Shown piece by piece: positions 53,699 to 63,311 of a stretch of DNA of 64,000 bases; the stretch's first letter is position 1, and each line of letters starts with the position of its first letter. This stretch comes from JBNJEA01 sp051745395 (lineage in GTDB: Bacteria > Desulfobacterota > Desulfobacteria > Desulfobacterales > Desulfosalsimonadaceae): NCBI GenBank assembly GCA_051745395.1, contig JBNJEA010000002.1:9777-73776 (forward strand). Reading direction: 5' to 3'. The notes beneath the pieces are model-generated. The model was not told where the DNA came from, ran no database searches, and saw nothing but the letters and a program-made list of their open reading frames with translations. A program made the position numbers and the translations under genes.

Positions 53699-54659
53699 AA
53701 TCGATCGAATCGACGTCCGCGATATCGATATCAGCGATGAAAAATTCCGGGTGACCCGTTCGCGCGGCAGCAAAGCGCTTGCCGAATCGATTGCCCAAAT
53801 CGGTCTGATCCATCCGCCGGTGGTCCAGGAAACGGCCGCCGGCTACCGGATCGTCAGCGGATTTGCCAGGGCAGGGGCGTGCCGGCAGTGCGGCATTTCC
53901 CGAATCGATGCCTGTATTTTTGCCCCATCCCGGCAGGCACGGACATGCCTGCAAACCGCCATTGCCGAAAATGCCCATTGCCGGCCGCTTCATGTGTGGG
54001 AAGCCGCCGCGGCCGCCGTTAAACTGTGCGCCTACTACCCCGATGACGAGGCGGTTTGCCGCGCGGCCGGGCCGCTGGGCCTGCCGCTGAGCCCGGCGCT
54101 GATTGAAAAATACCGGCGCCTGCTCGGCAGCCCCGAAACAGTTCAACGTGCCGTGGCCGCCGATACCGTCTCCCTGCCCGTGGCCCTCTGGCTTGCAGGA
54201 ATCGATTTAGACTCCGCGGATGCGGCCGTGGAGCTGCTTGAAACCCTCCGGCCCACGTTTAACCAGCAACGGCAACTGATAGAAGGCTTGCACGACCTGG
54301 CCCGCCATGCCGAAATGCCGCTTCAAACCTTGCTGAAATCTTCTTTTGTTACCGAAATTGTCAACGATGCCGAGCAGGATCGGAAGCAAAAAATCGAAGC
54401 GTTGCGCACGGCGGTTCACAAACATCGGTATCCGCACGTAAGCCGGGCGGAGGAGCGTTTTTACCGAGTCAAAAAGCAACTTCAGCTGCCGGCCGGCGTC
54501 GATTTCATCGCACCCAAACACTTTGAGTCCCCGGCCTACCAGTTGCACATCCGGTTTGAATCGGCAGAAGCGCTGCGCCGCAAAACCGACGCGGTTGCAA
54601 AAATCACCGAAACCCCAGATTTCAAGGCCTTGCTCGACCGGGAAATTGAAAGTTCATAA
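53688..54659 (+). CDS. ParB/Srx-like domain protein
   Basis: This 323-residue protein has a ParB N-terminal (ParB/sulfiredoxin) fold in the first 110 residues: a conserved IGLIHPPVV strand, the nucleotide-binding [10 protein letters not shown] loop and [14 protein letters not shown] (ENxxR-type). The remaining 200 residues are helical and unlike chromosomal ParB; there is no adjacent parA or parS-like site. It overlaps purC upstream and, by 14 nt, the SPL-like radical SAM gene downstream, so it is likely a partner of the latter. Confidence 0.78.
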   Translation: MYDRIDRIDVRDIDISDEKFRVTRSRGSKALAESIAQIGLIHPPVVQETAAGYRIVSGFARAGACRQCGISRIDACIFAPSRQARTCLQTAIAENAHCRPLHVWEAAAAAVKLCAYYPDDEAVCRAAGPLGLPLSPALIEKYRRLLGSPETVQRAVAADTVSLPVALWLAGIDLDSADAAVELLETLRPTFNQQRQLIEGLHDLARHAEMPLQTLLKSSFVTEIVNDAEQDRKQKIEALRTAVHKHRYPHVSRAEERFYRVKKQLQLPAGVDFIAPKHFESPAYQLHIRFESAEALRRKTDAVAKITETPDFKALLDREIESS

Positions 54660-55758
54660 AATATACATCGACCGGGAGGTGGCCGAATGGCCAGTGACCT
54701 GGACCGTAGTCTCCCGGCTAAACCGGCCGGTCGCCTACCTCGACGGCCCCGATGAGGTGTTTCAAGCCATCGGCGGCGCCGATGATCCGCAAGATTACGG
54801 CAAACACTGCCTGTGGCTGACCCGGAACCGGGGGGCTTTTGTCCGCGATTGTCCGGGCACATCGCATTATACCTGCTGCAATTACGAAATTTTGCATATC
54901 GGGACCTACTGCAGCATGGATTGCGCCTATTGCATCCTCCAGGCCTATTTCCATCCCCCGGTGCTCCAGTTTTTTGTCAATCATCAACAGATGCACGAAA
55001 GCATAGACACATTGTTTGCATCCGAAACCATCCACCGGATCGGAACCGGCGAATTTACGGACAGCCTGATATGGGAGCCGGTGTATCCGATCGCCGAAGA
55101 GCTGATCCGTCGGTTTTCGGCGCAACACAGCGCGGTGCTGGAACTTAAAACCAAAACCGCCAACGTCAAGTCGCTTCTCGGGTTGCCACACAATCAAAAG
55201 ACCATCATGGCCTGGTCATTGAACACGCCCCGGGTCATTGCCACCCAGGAGCGGGCAACGGCGGGGCTTGATCAGCGTATCCGGGCGGCCGTTGAATGCC
55301 GGGCGCGAGGCTATCCGCTGGCGTTTCATTTCGACCCGCTGGTGATCTACGACGGCTGTGAAACCGAATACGGCCAAGTCATTGATCGCCTTTTCGATGC
55401 AATTGACGGCGATGCCGTCGTATGGATCAGTATCGGTTCCTTCCGATTCATGCCGACCTTAAAGCCGGTGATCGAACGTAGGTTTAGCAGGTCAAAGATC
55501 GTCTACGGGGAATTTGTCAAGGGCATAGACGGCAAAATGCGGTATTTCAAGCCATTGCGCATTGCCCTGTACCGGTCGATAATAGAAAAAATCCGGGAAA
55601 AAGCCCCTTCGGTCCTGCTTTATTTCTGCATGGAAGACGACGAAGTCTGGCAGAAGTCGCTCGGGTTTTGCCCGGATGCCGCCGGCGGCCTGCCCCGGAT
55701 GCTCGACGGAAGCGCAGCCCGCCATTGCGGTTTGCAGGGCCGGTTCCGGCCCCATTGA
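54646..55758 (+). CDS. Spore photoproduct lyase-like radical SAM protein
   Basis: This 370-residue radical SAM protein of the SPL family has the cluster motif CSMDCAYC (C89, C93, C96) and the family start KIYIDREV. Where sporeformer SPL has its H-donor Cys, this one reads RIGTGEFTDSL with no Cys, so it may not repair spore photoproduct. There is no sign that this organism sporulates. The start is TTG at 54646, the codon closest to where family similarity begins; a frame extension into the ParB-like gene is non-family. Translation is likely coupled with that gene. Confidence 0.8.
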   Translation: MKVHKIYIDREVAEWPVTWTVVSRLNRPVAYLDGPDEVFQAIGGADDPQDYGKHCLWLTRNRGAFVRDCPGTSHYTCCNYEILHIGTYCSMDCAYCILQAYFHPPVLQFFVNHQQMHESIDTLFASETIHRIGTGEFTDSLIWEPVYPIAEELIRRFSAQHSAVLELKTKTANVKSLLGLPHNQKTIMAWSLNTPRVIATQERATAGLDQRIRAAVECRARGYPLAFHFDPLVIYDGCETEYGQVIDRLFDAIDGDAVVWISIGSFRFMPTLKPVIERRFSRSKIVYGEFVKGIDGKMRYFKPLRIALYRSIIEKIREKAPSVLLYFCMEDDEVWQKSLGFCPDAAGGLPRMLDGSAARHCGLQGRFRPH

Positions 55759-55838
55759 CTTTTCATTGAAAGGTTTTCTATACTACATCTATAACCTTTT
55801 TGAACGGGCCTTTTTACAGGCTCGACAAGGAGAAACCG

Positions 55839-57890
55839 ATGAAACACACGCCCGTATCCGCCGTTATCGTTTCCGTGATCGCGGCCGTTATGATCTTTTG
55901 TGCCACACGCCCCCTTCCGGCTCAATCCGAGCCCGCCCCGGATATCACCATCCGGATCAACCGGATCAATGACATTGTCGCCGCTGCCGAAGATTTGTCA
56001 AAACCGTTCAGAGACCAATCCACACCGTCGCCTGGCCAGATGCTCCATGGCATGCTTTATGGCACGGACTGGATCGATCCGGCGCGCAGTATCGTCATCG
56101 GTATCGCATTTTCAAAAGACGGGCAGAATTCGGAACCCGACATGGCGGCATTGATCCCTTTCACGCGGAAAAATAAAAACTTCAAATCCGCTTACCCGGT
56201 GACAGAAGGCAAAGACTATTACCTGATGGCCCTTCCGCCGGGACAATCCAAGGCCGCCGGCGGAGAAAAAGAGATGGAAAAGGCTTTGACGACTGCTGCA
56301 AAAACTTCTGCAAAATCTTTGATCGATGTCGAGATGGCCGCCGGCCGGATGCTGGAAAAAGCCGACAAACAGATCCAGAAGAAGATAGTCGAACTGCAGG
56401 AAAAACGGAAGGAAAACGCCGGAGACCAGCTCCCGGAAGATCTCGCCCCGGAAGATACCGAAAAAATGCTGACCAATTTACTCGAAGTCGGCCGGCAGCT
56501 CGAAAGTCTTGGCTTCGGCCTCGATATGCAAAACGCGGACCTGTCGCTTACCTTCCAATCCACTGCCCGGGAAAAGACCCGGTTGGCGGAGGTTTTGGCG
56601 GACTCCGCCGATGCCGCGGCCGCCACTATGGGCAATTACCAGCCGGCAGAAGACCATGCGATCCATCTCCGGACCCTGCCGTTTGATAATGCGGCGCTGC
56701 TAACATTTTTCAACGACAATTTCGGGGCTTTTTATACCGCCATGGGCATGGATATGGCCGAAATTGAAAAGTTTTCCCGCTATTTTACCGGTGAAACGGC
56801 CGGCGGCTTTTCGGTGAAAAACAAAAGAGTCGACCTGGAAATGGTGATGGCCCTGAACCGGGAGATCGAGCTGCCGGATCAATTTCTGCAAAAGGTTTAC
56901 CTCCCTTGGATCATCGATTACAGCAAATCCATGACAAAATTTCATCAAAACCAGCCTTCGGAAAAAAAACCCGTCGAATCGGTTTTTGAAAAAAGCGACG
57001 AGACCACCGTGGCTGGTGAAACGGTGACGGGCCTGACGGGCCGGATTTCTGTCAACGGCGGCAAAGGCGGGAGTGATCCCACCGTTTTGCCTATAAAACT
57101 GCGCATGGCCCGCCTGGACAATCACCTTCTGATGACCTCCGGCGATGACCGGATGCGCCAATTGATCGGAAAGGTCAAAGACTTGGCGCCGGCCGAGGTT
57201 TCCGGGCCGCTGGGGCAAGTAAAAGTCGATCTCGGAAAACTTTCTGACGCCCTGGCCGATTTCGGAGCAGAGCCGGCGTCGGCGACGTCGCTGGACGATC
57301 TTGAGACAATGACCTATGCCTTTGATATCCGCGATCGAAAGCTATCGGCAACCTATACGATCGCCATGGCGGACATCAAAAAAATGGGCGGATTTTTCAA
57401 AAACAACCTCCCGGCCGACGCAAAGTCGCAGAGCCGGGGCCGGGCAGGTCCAACAGCAAAGACCGCCGCGGCCGATGAAGGCAGCAACCCAAGTAAAAAC
57501 AGCCGGAGCGCGGAAAACCACCCGGACAAATCCGACCCCCGCTACTGGATTGACAAAGGGGGGCTGTATGCCACTTACGGCAATACGGACGCCGCCATTG
57601 AATACTTCAACAAAGCCCTCGAACTGGAACCGCAAAACAGCGACGCCCTTTTCCACCTGGCCCTGGCATACGCGGGAAAAAACAGTTACCAAAAAGCCAT
57701 AGACGCGATCAACCGCGCTCTGGAGGCCGAACCGGAAAACGGCCGGTATCGATACGCCCGGGGCTGGATCTACCAACTGGCCGGCCAGAAGGAAAAAGCC
57801 CTGGCCGATATGGAAAAAGCTGCCGAGCTCGGCAATCCCGATGCCAGAGATTACCTGGAAAACATCCAACCCCGGAAACAGGGACAATAG
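55839..57890 (+). CDS. Exported TPR protein with large N-terminal domain
   Basis: This 683-residue protein has a signal peptide (cleaved after PAQ near residue 28), a large alpha/beta region (about 30-540) with a coiled-coil stretch (about 150-195) and no recognised domain, a low-complexity linker, and two TPR motifs at the C-terminus (about 578-650, YATYGNTDAAIEYFNKALEL and the following repeat). The ATG at 55839 has AAGGAG 6 nt upstream. Probably periplasmic. Function unknown. Confidence 0.7.
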   Translation: MKHTPVSAVIVSVIAAVMIFCATRPLPAQSEPAPDITIRINRINDIVAAAEDLSKPFRDQSTPSPGQMLHGMLYGTDWIDPARSIVIGIAFSKDGQNSEPDMAALIPFTRKNKNFKSAYPVTEGKDYYLMALPPGQSKAAGGEKEMEKALTTAAKTSAKSLIDVEMAAGRMLEKADKQIQKKIVELQEKRKENAGDQLPEDLAPEDTEKMLTNLLEVGRQLESLGFGLDMQNADLSLTFQSTAREKTRLAEVLADSADAAAATMGNYQPAEDHAIHLRTLPFDNAALLTFFNDNFGAFYTAMGMDMAEIEKFSRYFTGETAGGFSVKNKRVDLEMVMALNREIELPDQFLQKVYLPWIIDYSKSMTKFHQNQPSEKKPVESVFEKSDETTVAGETVTGLTGRISVNGGKGGSDPTVLPIKLRMARLDNHLLMTSGDDRMRQLIGKVKDLAPAEVSGPLGQVKVDLGKLSDALADFGAEPASATSLDDLETMTYAFDIRDRKLSATYTIAMADIKKMGGFFKNNLPADAKSQSRGRAGPTAKTAAADEGSNPSKNSRSAENHPDKSDPRYWIDKGGLYATYGNTDAAIEYFNKALELEPQNSDALFHLALAYAGKNSYQKAIDAINRALEAEPENGRYRYARGWIYQLAGQKEKALADMEKAAELGNPDARDYLENIQPRKQGQ

Positions 57891-57968
57891 GGAGCGCCGG
57901 TTTTTTCACCAACCCGACGGAAAGATTCCGTTTCATTTCGAATCTGAAATCCGGAGGAAGAGGGGCCC

Positions 57969-58784
57969 ATGCCATTGTTTTCAATCGATACCAACAAATG
58001 CAATCAGGACGGTATTTGCGCCGATGTCTGCCCGCTGGGCATTATCGATTTCAAGCAGTACCCGGTGCCGGCAAAAGATGCCGATGACCTCTGTATTTCC
58101 TGCGGGCATTGTGTTGCGGTCTGCCCCACCGGCGCATTTTCGCATCGACTGATCGATCCGGAGCAATGCAGCCCCATCCATCGAGAGGTGCTGTTTTCCC
58201 CGGAGCAGATCGAACATGCCCTAAGCGCCCGCCGCTCCATACGGGTTTATAAAAACCAGCCCGTCGATCCTGCGACATTGAAGCGCTTGATACGGATCGC
58301 CCGCTACGCCCCGTCCGGCCACAATGCACAGCCGGTGAAATGGCTGGTGATACAAGACCAAGAGGAAGTGCAGCGGCTGGCGGGCATGGTGGTCGACTGG
58401 ATGCGCCACATGATGGAAAAGCATCCCAAAATGACGCAAACCATGCATATCGACCGGGTGGTCCATGCCTGGGACGCCGGCATGGACAACGTCTGCCGGC
58501 ACGCCCCCCACCTGATCCTCACCTATGGGGACAAACGCGACAGCACCGCGCAATCGGCCTGCATCATAGCCACAACGTACTTGGAACTGGCGGCACCGGC
58601 CTTTGGTCTCGGCGGCTGCTGGGCCGGGTTTCTTGCTGCAGCCGCCAACAACTGGTCACCGCTGCGGCAGGACCTGGATCTGCCGCAGCGCCATTCCTGT
58701 TTCGGTGCGGTAATGATCGGTTATCCCAGATACAAATATCAACGCATCCCGCCGAGAAACGAAGCCGAAATTCACTGGCGATAA
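57969..58784 (+). CDS. Ferredoxin-nitroreductase fusion protein
   Basis: This 271-residue flavoprotein has an N-terminal 2[4Fe-4S] ferredoxin domain (CNQDGICADVCPLG and CISCGHCVAVCPTG, residues about 11-55) and a nitroreductase-like FMN domain (about 75-265; SARRSIRVYKNQP and RYAPSGHNAQPVKW). Electrons probably pass from the clusters to FMN. This fusion is common in anaerobes, substrate unknown. A short stem with T-run (58825-58840) follows. Confidence 0.9.
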   Translation: MPLFSIDTNKCNQDGICADVCPLGIIDFKQYPVPAKDADDLCISCGHCVAVCPTGAFSHRLIDPEQCSPIHREVLFSPEQIEHALSARRSIRVYKNQPVDPATLKRLIRIARYAPSGHNAQPVKWLVIQDQEEVQRLAGMVVDWMRHMMEKHPKMTQTMHIDRVVHAWDAGMDNVCRHAPHLILTYGDKRDSTAQSACIIATTYLELAAPAFGLGGCWAGFLAAAANNWSPLRQDLDLPQRHSCFGAVMIGYPRYKYQRIPPRNEAEIHWR

Positions 58785-58824
58785 CCCCGGCGGGGCAGTC
58801 GTTTCTTTTTGTGTTTCGGTATTG

Positions 58825-58840
58825 AAGGGGATCCCTTTTT
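58825..58840 (+). terminator. Short terminator candidate after nitroreductase
   Basis: AAGGG pairs with CCCTT around a GAT loop and runs into a T-tract (58836-58840). The stem is only five base pairs, so this is weak. Confidence 0.35.
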
Positions 58841-58953
58841 CTATTTATTGTATATTTGTTTCAATTTACTAAAAATTCTTTTGCATTTTTATAAAAAATA
58901 GTATAAATAGAATCGCAGGCAATCAGTTCTATTATCCGATATCGAGGCCACGA

Positions 58954-60918
58954 ATGACGGATAGCGATTCTTCCATGGACCGCCCGATCTATAACAGCCG
59001 GATTGTTCAGCCCTATATCCAGCTTATTCGGAAAAAGTATCCCGATCTCGATCTTTCCAGACTGTTGACCTACGCCGGAATGAAGGCGTACGAGGTCAAT
59101 GACGAAGGGCACTGGTTCTCCCAGCGGCAACTGAACCGATTTCACGAACAACTGATCAAGATGACCAACAACGAGCATATCGCAAGGCAGGCAGGCCGCT
59201 CGGCCGCCTTGCCGGAATGCATCGGGGCCATGCGCCACTATATCCTCGGCCTGGTGACGCCGAGACGGGCATTTAAAATGATCGGCCGGGCCGCCGCCAA
59301 TTTTACCCGCTCCGCCCGCTATGAATCCAGACGGCTTGCCCGCAACAAATATGAAATCACCGTCGCCCCGCCTGAAGGCCACACGGAAGAACCCTTTCAA
59401 TGCGAAAACCGGATGGGGTTTTTAGAAGCCGTGCTGACGCTTTTCAATTACAAACTCTCGAAAATCGAACACCCGGAATGCGTGTTTACCGGCGATGCAG
59501 TCTGCCGTTATATCGTTTCCTGGGAGCAGAGCTTTGCGGATCATTTCCGCCGGATCAAAAATTTCGCTTTTTTCGTGTTTTTATTTTCAACAGTGCTGTC
59601 ATTGCTTTTTCTGCCGCTGCCGACGGCCCTCTCGGTCACCGTTTTATTGTTTACTGCTTTTCTGACCTTGGCTTTTGTCAATGAACGGCTGGACAAATAC
59701 GACGTCACTCATGCGCTGACCCAAATCAATGATTCCAGTGAAAAACTGCTGGAACATATCGATTTAAACTACAACAACACAATGGTCACCCGGGAAATCG
59801 GCCAGGTCGTCAATCGACACGCCAACCTGGAAGAGGTGTTAAACGAAATTGTCGGCATTCTCGAAAACCGGTTGGACTATGATCGCGGCATGATCATGCT
59901 GGCAAACAAGTCCAGAACCCGCTTGTCGTTTCACGCCGGTTACGGCTACGCAGACGAGCAGTATCACTTTTTGAGAAAAATCAACTTCCATTTGGACAAA
60001 CCGGATTCCAAAGGCGTTTTCGTTGTTTCATTCAAGGACCACAAACCGTTTTTAATCAATGACATCAATGCCATTGAACAGACGCTTTCCCGGCGAAGCA
60101 TTGAATTTGCCAGGCAGATGGGCGCCCAGGCCTTTATTTGCTGTCCCATTATTTGCGACAACGAAAGCCTCGGGGTGCTGGCGGTGGACAACGTAAAAAC
60201 CAAGCGGATGTTCGTGCAAAGCGACATGAGCCTTCTGATGGGGATCTCGCATGTTATCGGCATCAGCATCCGCCATACCCAGCACCTGGAATCTCGGGAA
60301 AAACAGCTCCAGTCGGTTGTCCAGGTAATGGTATCAAGCATTGACGCCCGGGATCCGGTGACCAAGGGACATTCGGAATGGGTGGCCGAATACGCCGTGG
60401 GCATCTGTTGTGAAATGGGGCTGGACAAGGATTACTGCGAAGTGGTCCGGGTGGCGGCCCTGCTGCACGATTACGGCAAAATCGGGGTGCCGGATGCATT
60501 GCTGAAAAAACCGGGGCGCCTGACGGAAAACGAATACGAATACATCAAGTGCCACGCGGAAAAAACCCAGGAAATCCTGGAACAAATCAATTTCGAAGGA
60601 CCGCTCAAAGACGTCCCCCAAATTGCCAGTGCCCATCATGAACGCATCGATGGCAAGGGCTACCCCCTGGGATTGCAACATGACGAAATTCCGCTCGGGG
60701 CCCGCATTATTGCCGTCGCCGACCATTTCGAAGCCCTCACCGCCAGTCGCTACTACAACACCCCCATGGCGCCGGAAAAAGCCATTGCCCACCTGGATGC
60801 CAAAGTCGGGACCTTTTTTGAAAAACCGCTCGTCGAGGCCTTCAAGCGGTACTACACAAAAAAATATGGTCTTTACGATCCGCCAATGCCCGAAAAACAA
60901 GCCGCTGCCCGTTTTTGA
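58954..60918 (+). CDS. HD-GYP phosphodiesterase with V4R-like, membrane and GAF domains
   Basis: This 654-residue signalling protein has an N-terminal V4R-like sensor (about 15-190, ending HPECVFTGDAVCRYIVSW), two membrane segments (about 203-245), a GAF domain (about 285-445) and an HD-GYP domain (about 455-630) with HDYGKIGVPD and HHERIDGKGYP. HD-GYP domains hydrolyse c-di-GMP using a metal site, here intact. GAGG lies 5 nt before the ATG. It is convergent with the large PilZ gene. The ligand sensed is unknown. Confidence 0.87.
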   Translation: MTDSDSSMDRPIYNSRIVQPYIQLIRKKYPDLDLSRLLTYAGMKAYEVNDEGHWFSQRQLNRFHEQLIKMTNNEHIARQAGRSAALPECIGAMRHYILGLVTPRRAFKMIGRAAANFTRSARYESRRLARNKYEITVAPPEGHTEEPFQCENRMGFLEAVLTLFNYKLSKIEHPECVFTGDAVCRYIVSWEQSFADHFRRIKNFAFFVFLFSTVLSLLFLPLPTALSVTVLLFTAFLTLAFVNERLDKYDVTHALTQINDSSEKLLEHIDLNYNNTMVTREIGQVVNRHANLEEVLNEIVGILENRLDYDRGMIMLANKSRTRLSFHAGYGYADEQYHFLRKINFHLDKPDSKGVFVVSFKDHKPFLINDINAIEQTLSRRSIEFARQMGAQAFICCPIICDNESLGVLAVDNVKTKRMFVQSDMSLLMGISHVIGISIRHTQHLESREKQLQSVVQVMVSSIDARDPVTKGHSEWVAEYAVGICCEMGLDKDYCEVVRVAALLHDYGKIGVPDALLKKPGRLTENEYEYIKCHAEKTQEILEQINFEGPLKDVPQIASAHHERIDGKGYPLGLQHDEIPLGARIIAVADHFEALTASRYYNTPMAPEKAIAHLDAKVGTFFEKPLVEAFKRYYTKKYGLYDPPMPEKQAAARF

Positions 60919-60938
60919 ACCACCTGCCTAAAAAAAAT

Positions 60939-63044
60939 TTATCGGGTCAGCAGCGCATTAAACTGCTTGAAGTAATCATCGGTGTGCTGCATGTTGAGCA
61001 TCCACAGCATATACCGACGGTCATAGGGCATGGCGTGGTCGGTGGCAAACTGGATCGGGTACAGCAATACGGGGACTTTATTGCGGTCATAATGCCGGGC
61101 CACCACGGCAATGGCGCGGTGGGCAATATCGGGCGGCAACTGTTGCGAATCGGTGACGATCATGGTGATGCAGTTGGTCAAATCCGACAGGTTCAAGGCA
61201 AAATCGGAAATATTGGCCATGATAACGGCATACAGGCGGTGATTTTTTTTCAACGCAAACAGCCGGCGTTCCCGGGTCAGACCCAGTTTCTGGTATTCGG
61301 CGGCCAGATCGATCCGATCGGTCATGTCGTTTTCCGGCAAAAGATCGAGGGACTGGAGCATCAAGCCGCCGGATTGATGCTCATAAAAATTTTCAAGGAC
61401 CGCCAGGTCATCATAATCGGGTTTTTCCAGGTTCCACGATCCCGGCAATGTTGATTCCGAGACATTTTTCCGATGATGGAAATATACAAAGCCGTCAATG
61501 GAGCAGGCCTTCGGATTTTCTATGTTTTGGGCCACCCCGCCGAAAAAGTGGCTGGGAAAGCGGTTTTGCGGCCGGAAATAGCAGATTAAAAAATCCATAT
61601 GATTCGATATCAGCCGATGGGAATCATAGGCAAAAGCCCCGACCTGATCGAGCATATCAATGCCGGCGCCGATGCGCCGGGTACTTCGGGCGGCCAGGTG
61701 ATGAATCAGCCAGGTTTTTTCATAAAAACGCAGCATGGACAAATGGGCCAGGATGCTGCTTTTTTCCTGCCAGGTAAAATGCCGCGCGATATTGGAGTTG
61801 CGGGTATACAGCCTTTCATAGGTATGCAGAATCTGATTTTTATAGGGATGCAGAAATGCATATTTCTTGGGATAGATAAAGCCGGTTTCAAAAAAAAAAC
61901 GCCACAGTTCCTCGATATCGACCTTGTTGCATATATAGAGATGCTTGTTTTCAGCCTGGTGCAGCATGGACAATAGCTTCATGTGCGCATCAGCGGCCAC
62001 GTCCAAAAACGCGATACCGCACCGGACTGTCCGGACGTTTTCCCGGCCGGTGACCATCCGGCGATACACCACCTGCACCCGGCATTTCACGTGAAAACTG
62101 TTGGCGAAATGCAGCTCCATCACCGGTATGATCATGCCGGGGATCAGCATGGCGCTTTCCTCGTCGTCTTCCACCGAAATCCCGGAGCCGGACAGATCAA
62201 TGACCTTGAGATTGACCAGCTTGTCGGTGAAGGGATGGGAAAAAACCACGTCCGGCGAAGGGGTTACGGGCATGCGCTTGCTGCGATACACCCGAGGGGA
62301 AAACCGCTGGATTGCTTCCTGCAGCGACGCGAGAACAACGTGTTGGCGCCGCGCACGGCTGTCGAATTTTATGATTTTGCATTGCCCGGCATAAAGGGTT
62401 TCCCTGTCTTTTTTGACGACCATGTGGACAGGGTTGCCGCCGTTTAACCACTGCAGAGGGGCATTGGGGGTCTCCCGGATTTGCACCCGGAAGGCAAAGG
62501 CGCTGAAGTCCTGTAAGACGCCGGTAAAAACCACCCCGTTCTGAGTCAATTCCATGGCGAGCGGTTTGCAGCGATGCCGGGTGACCCGCCGCTGGCAGTG
62601 TTGGACCGATGTGTCCGGCAGGGTCAAACAAACGCCCCGCTCGTTGGCCGCCCGAACAACGGCCGGGGCAGAGATGACCTGATCGGGACCGAAAACCGTT
62701 ACCGTTTGCAGTTCCCATACGGCCAGATCCTGCGGGGCCGGTTTTTCCTTTTGCCACAGACACACGACATGCCGGCCAAAACACGGCTGCGGCCGGACAT
62801 CAAAGGCCCGCGTCCGGCCATCTATCGGGTTTTTAAAATGAATCCGGATGGTGGCATTTTGAAAATGAATATAATTGAGGGTGTTGACCAGCCGCTTTTT
62901 GCTGATCACCCGTTCTTTCCGGAAGGTGTCATGGGATTGGCCGGGTTCAATATCGGAATCGATGAGCCGAAGATCGGCATTTGCGGATCCAGTATCACTG
63001 GATACCGTATCGCCGGGCCCGTCGATATTGCGCAAATAGTCCAT
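60939..63044 (-). CDS. Large PilZ-domain protein with extended C-terminal domain
   Basis: This 701-residue soluble protein has a degenerate PilZ-like N-terminal unit (RRVTRHRC... and DFSAFAF, about 150-190), a better PilZ domain (about 248-365, with DLSGSGI as the DxSxxG motif), and a C-terminal domain (about 370-700) that may be GNAT-like. There is no signal peptide. It is convergent with the HD-GYP gene, 20 nt apart. It could be a c-di-GMP-controlled enzyme, but this is a fold guess. Confidence 0.7.
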   Translation of the reverse strand: MDYLRNIDGPGDTVSSDTGSANADLRLIDSDIEPGQSHDTFRKERVISKKRLVNTLNYIHFQNATIRIHFKNPIDGRTRAFDVRPQPCFGRHVVCLWQKEKPAPQDLAVWELQTVTVFGPDQVISAPAVVRAANERGVCLTLPDTSVQHCQRRVTRHRCKPLAMELTQNGVVFTGVLQDFSAFAFRVQIRETPNAPLQWLNGGNPVHMVVKKDRETLYAGQCKIIKFDSRARRQHVVLASLQEAIQRFSPRVYRSKRMPVTPSPDVVFSHPFTDKLVNLKVIDLSGSGISVEDDEESAMLIPGMIIPVMELHFANSFHVKCRVQVVYRRMVTGRENVRTVRCGIAFLDVAADAHMKLLSMLHQAENKHLYICNKVDIEELWRFFFETGFIYPKKYAFLHPYKNQILHTYERLYTRNSNIARHFTWQEKSSILAHLSMLRFYEKTWLIHHLAARSTRRIGAGIDMLDQVGAFAYDSHRLISNHMDFLICYFRPQNRFPSHFFGGVAQNIENPKACSIDGFVYFHHRKNVSESTLPGSWNLEKPDYDDLAVLENFYEHQSGGLMLQSLDLLPENDMTDRIDLAAEYQKLGLTRERRLFALKKNHRLYAVIMANISDFALNLSDLTNCITMIVTDSQQLPPDIAHRAIAVVARHYDRNKVPVLLYPIQFATDHAMPYDRRYMLWMLNMQHTDDYFKQFNALLTR

Positions 63045-63311
63045 TATTGCGTATTGAACCCCGTCGGAAGCGGAAATCTGTTACTGTCGGCGCCTGAATA
63101 TCGCAGATCAACACTGAGAATCGTAAGGAAAACCGGGGGCAATGTCAAGCAAAACCCTGGGCACGCTGCGGAATCCGGCCGGATGCAAAAATTGGCTTGA
63201 AAGCCGGCTCATGATGTCGGATAATTGCCGACAGCGAACTTGCCGCCCCCTGTTTTTCACCCGGCAGGCTGATTTTATTGTGTATACCTGCTGCGACATC
63301 CGGGAGATCAC
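63045..63311. other. Intergenic region before the DHH gene
   Basis: These 267 bases lie between the divergent PilZ and DHH genes. One short inverted repeat (GTCGG...CCGAC, 63218-63234) is visible; no clear promoter boxes or RNA structure were found. Confidence 0.4.

Noticed and set aside
54523..54645. Upstream extension of the SPL-like gene
   Set aside because: It lies within the ParB-like gene, is Arg/Pro-rich and has no family similarity; the family N-terminus begins at 54646.
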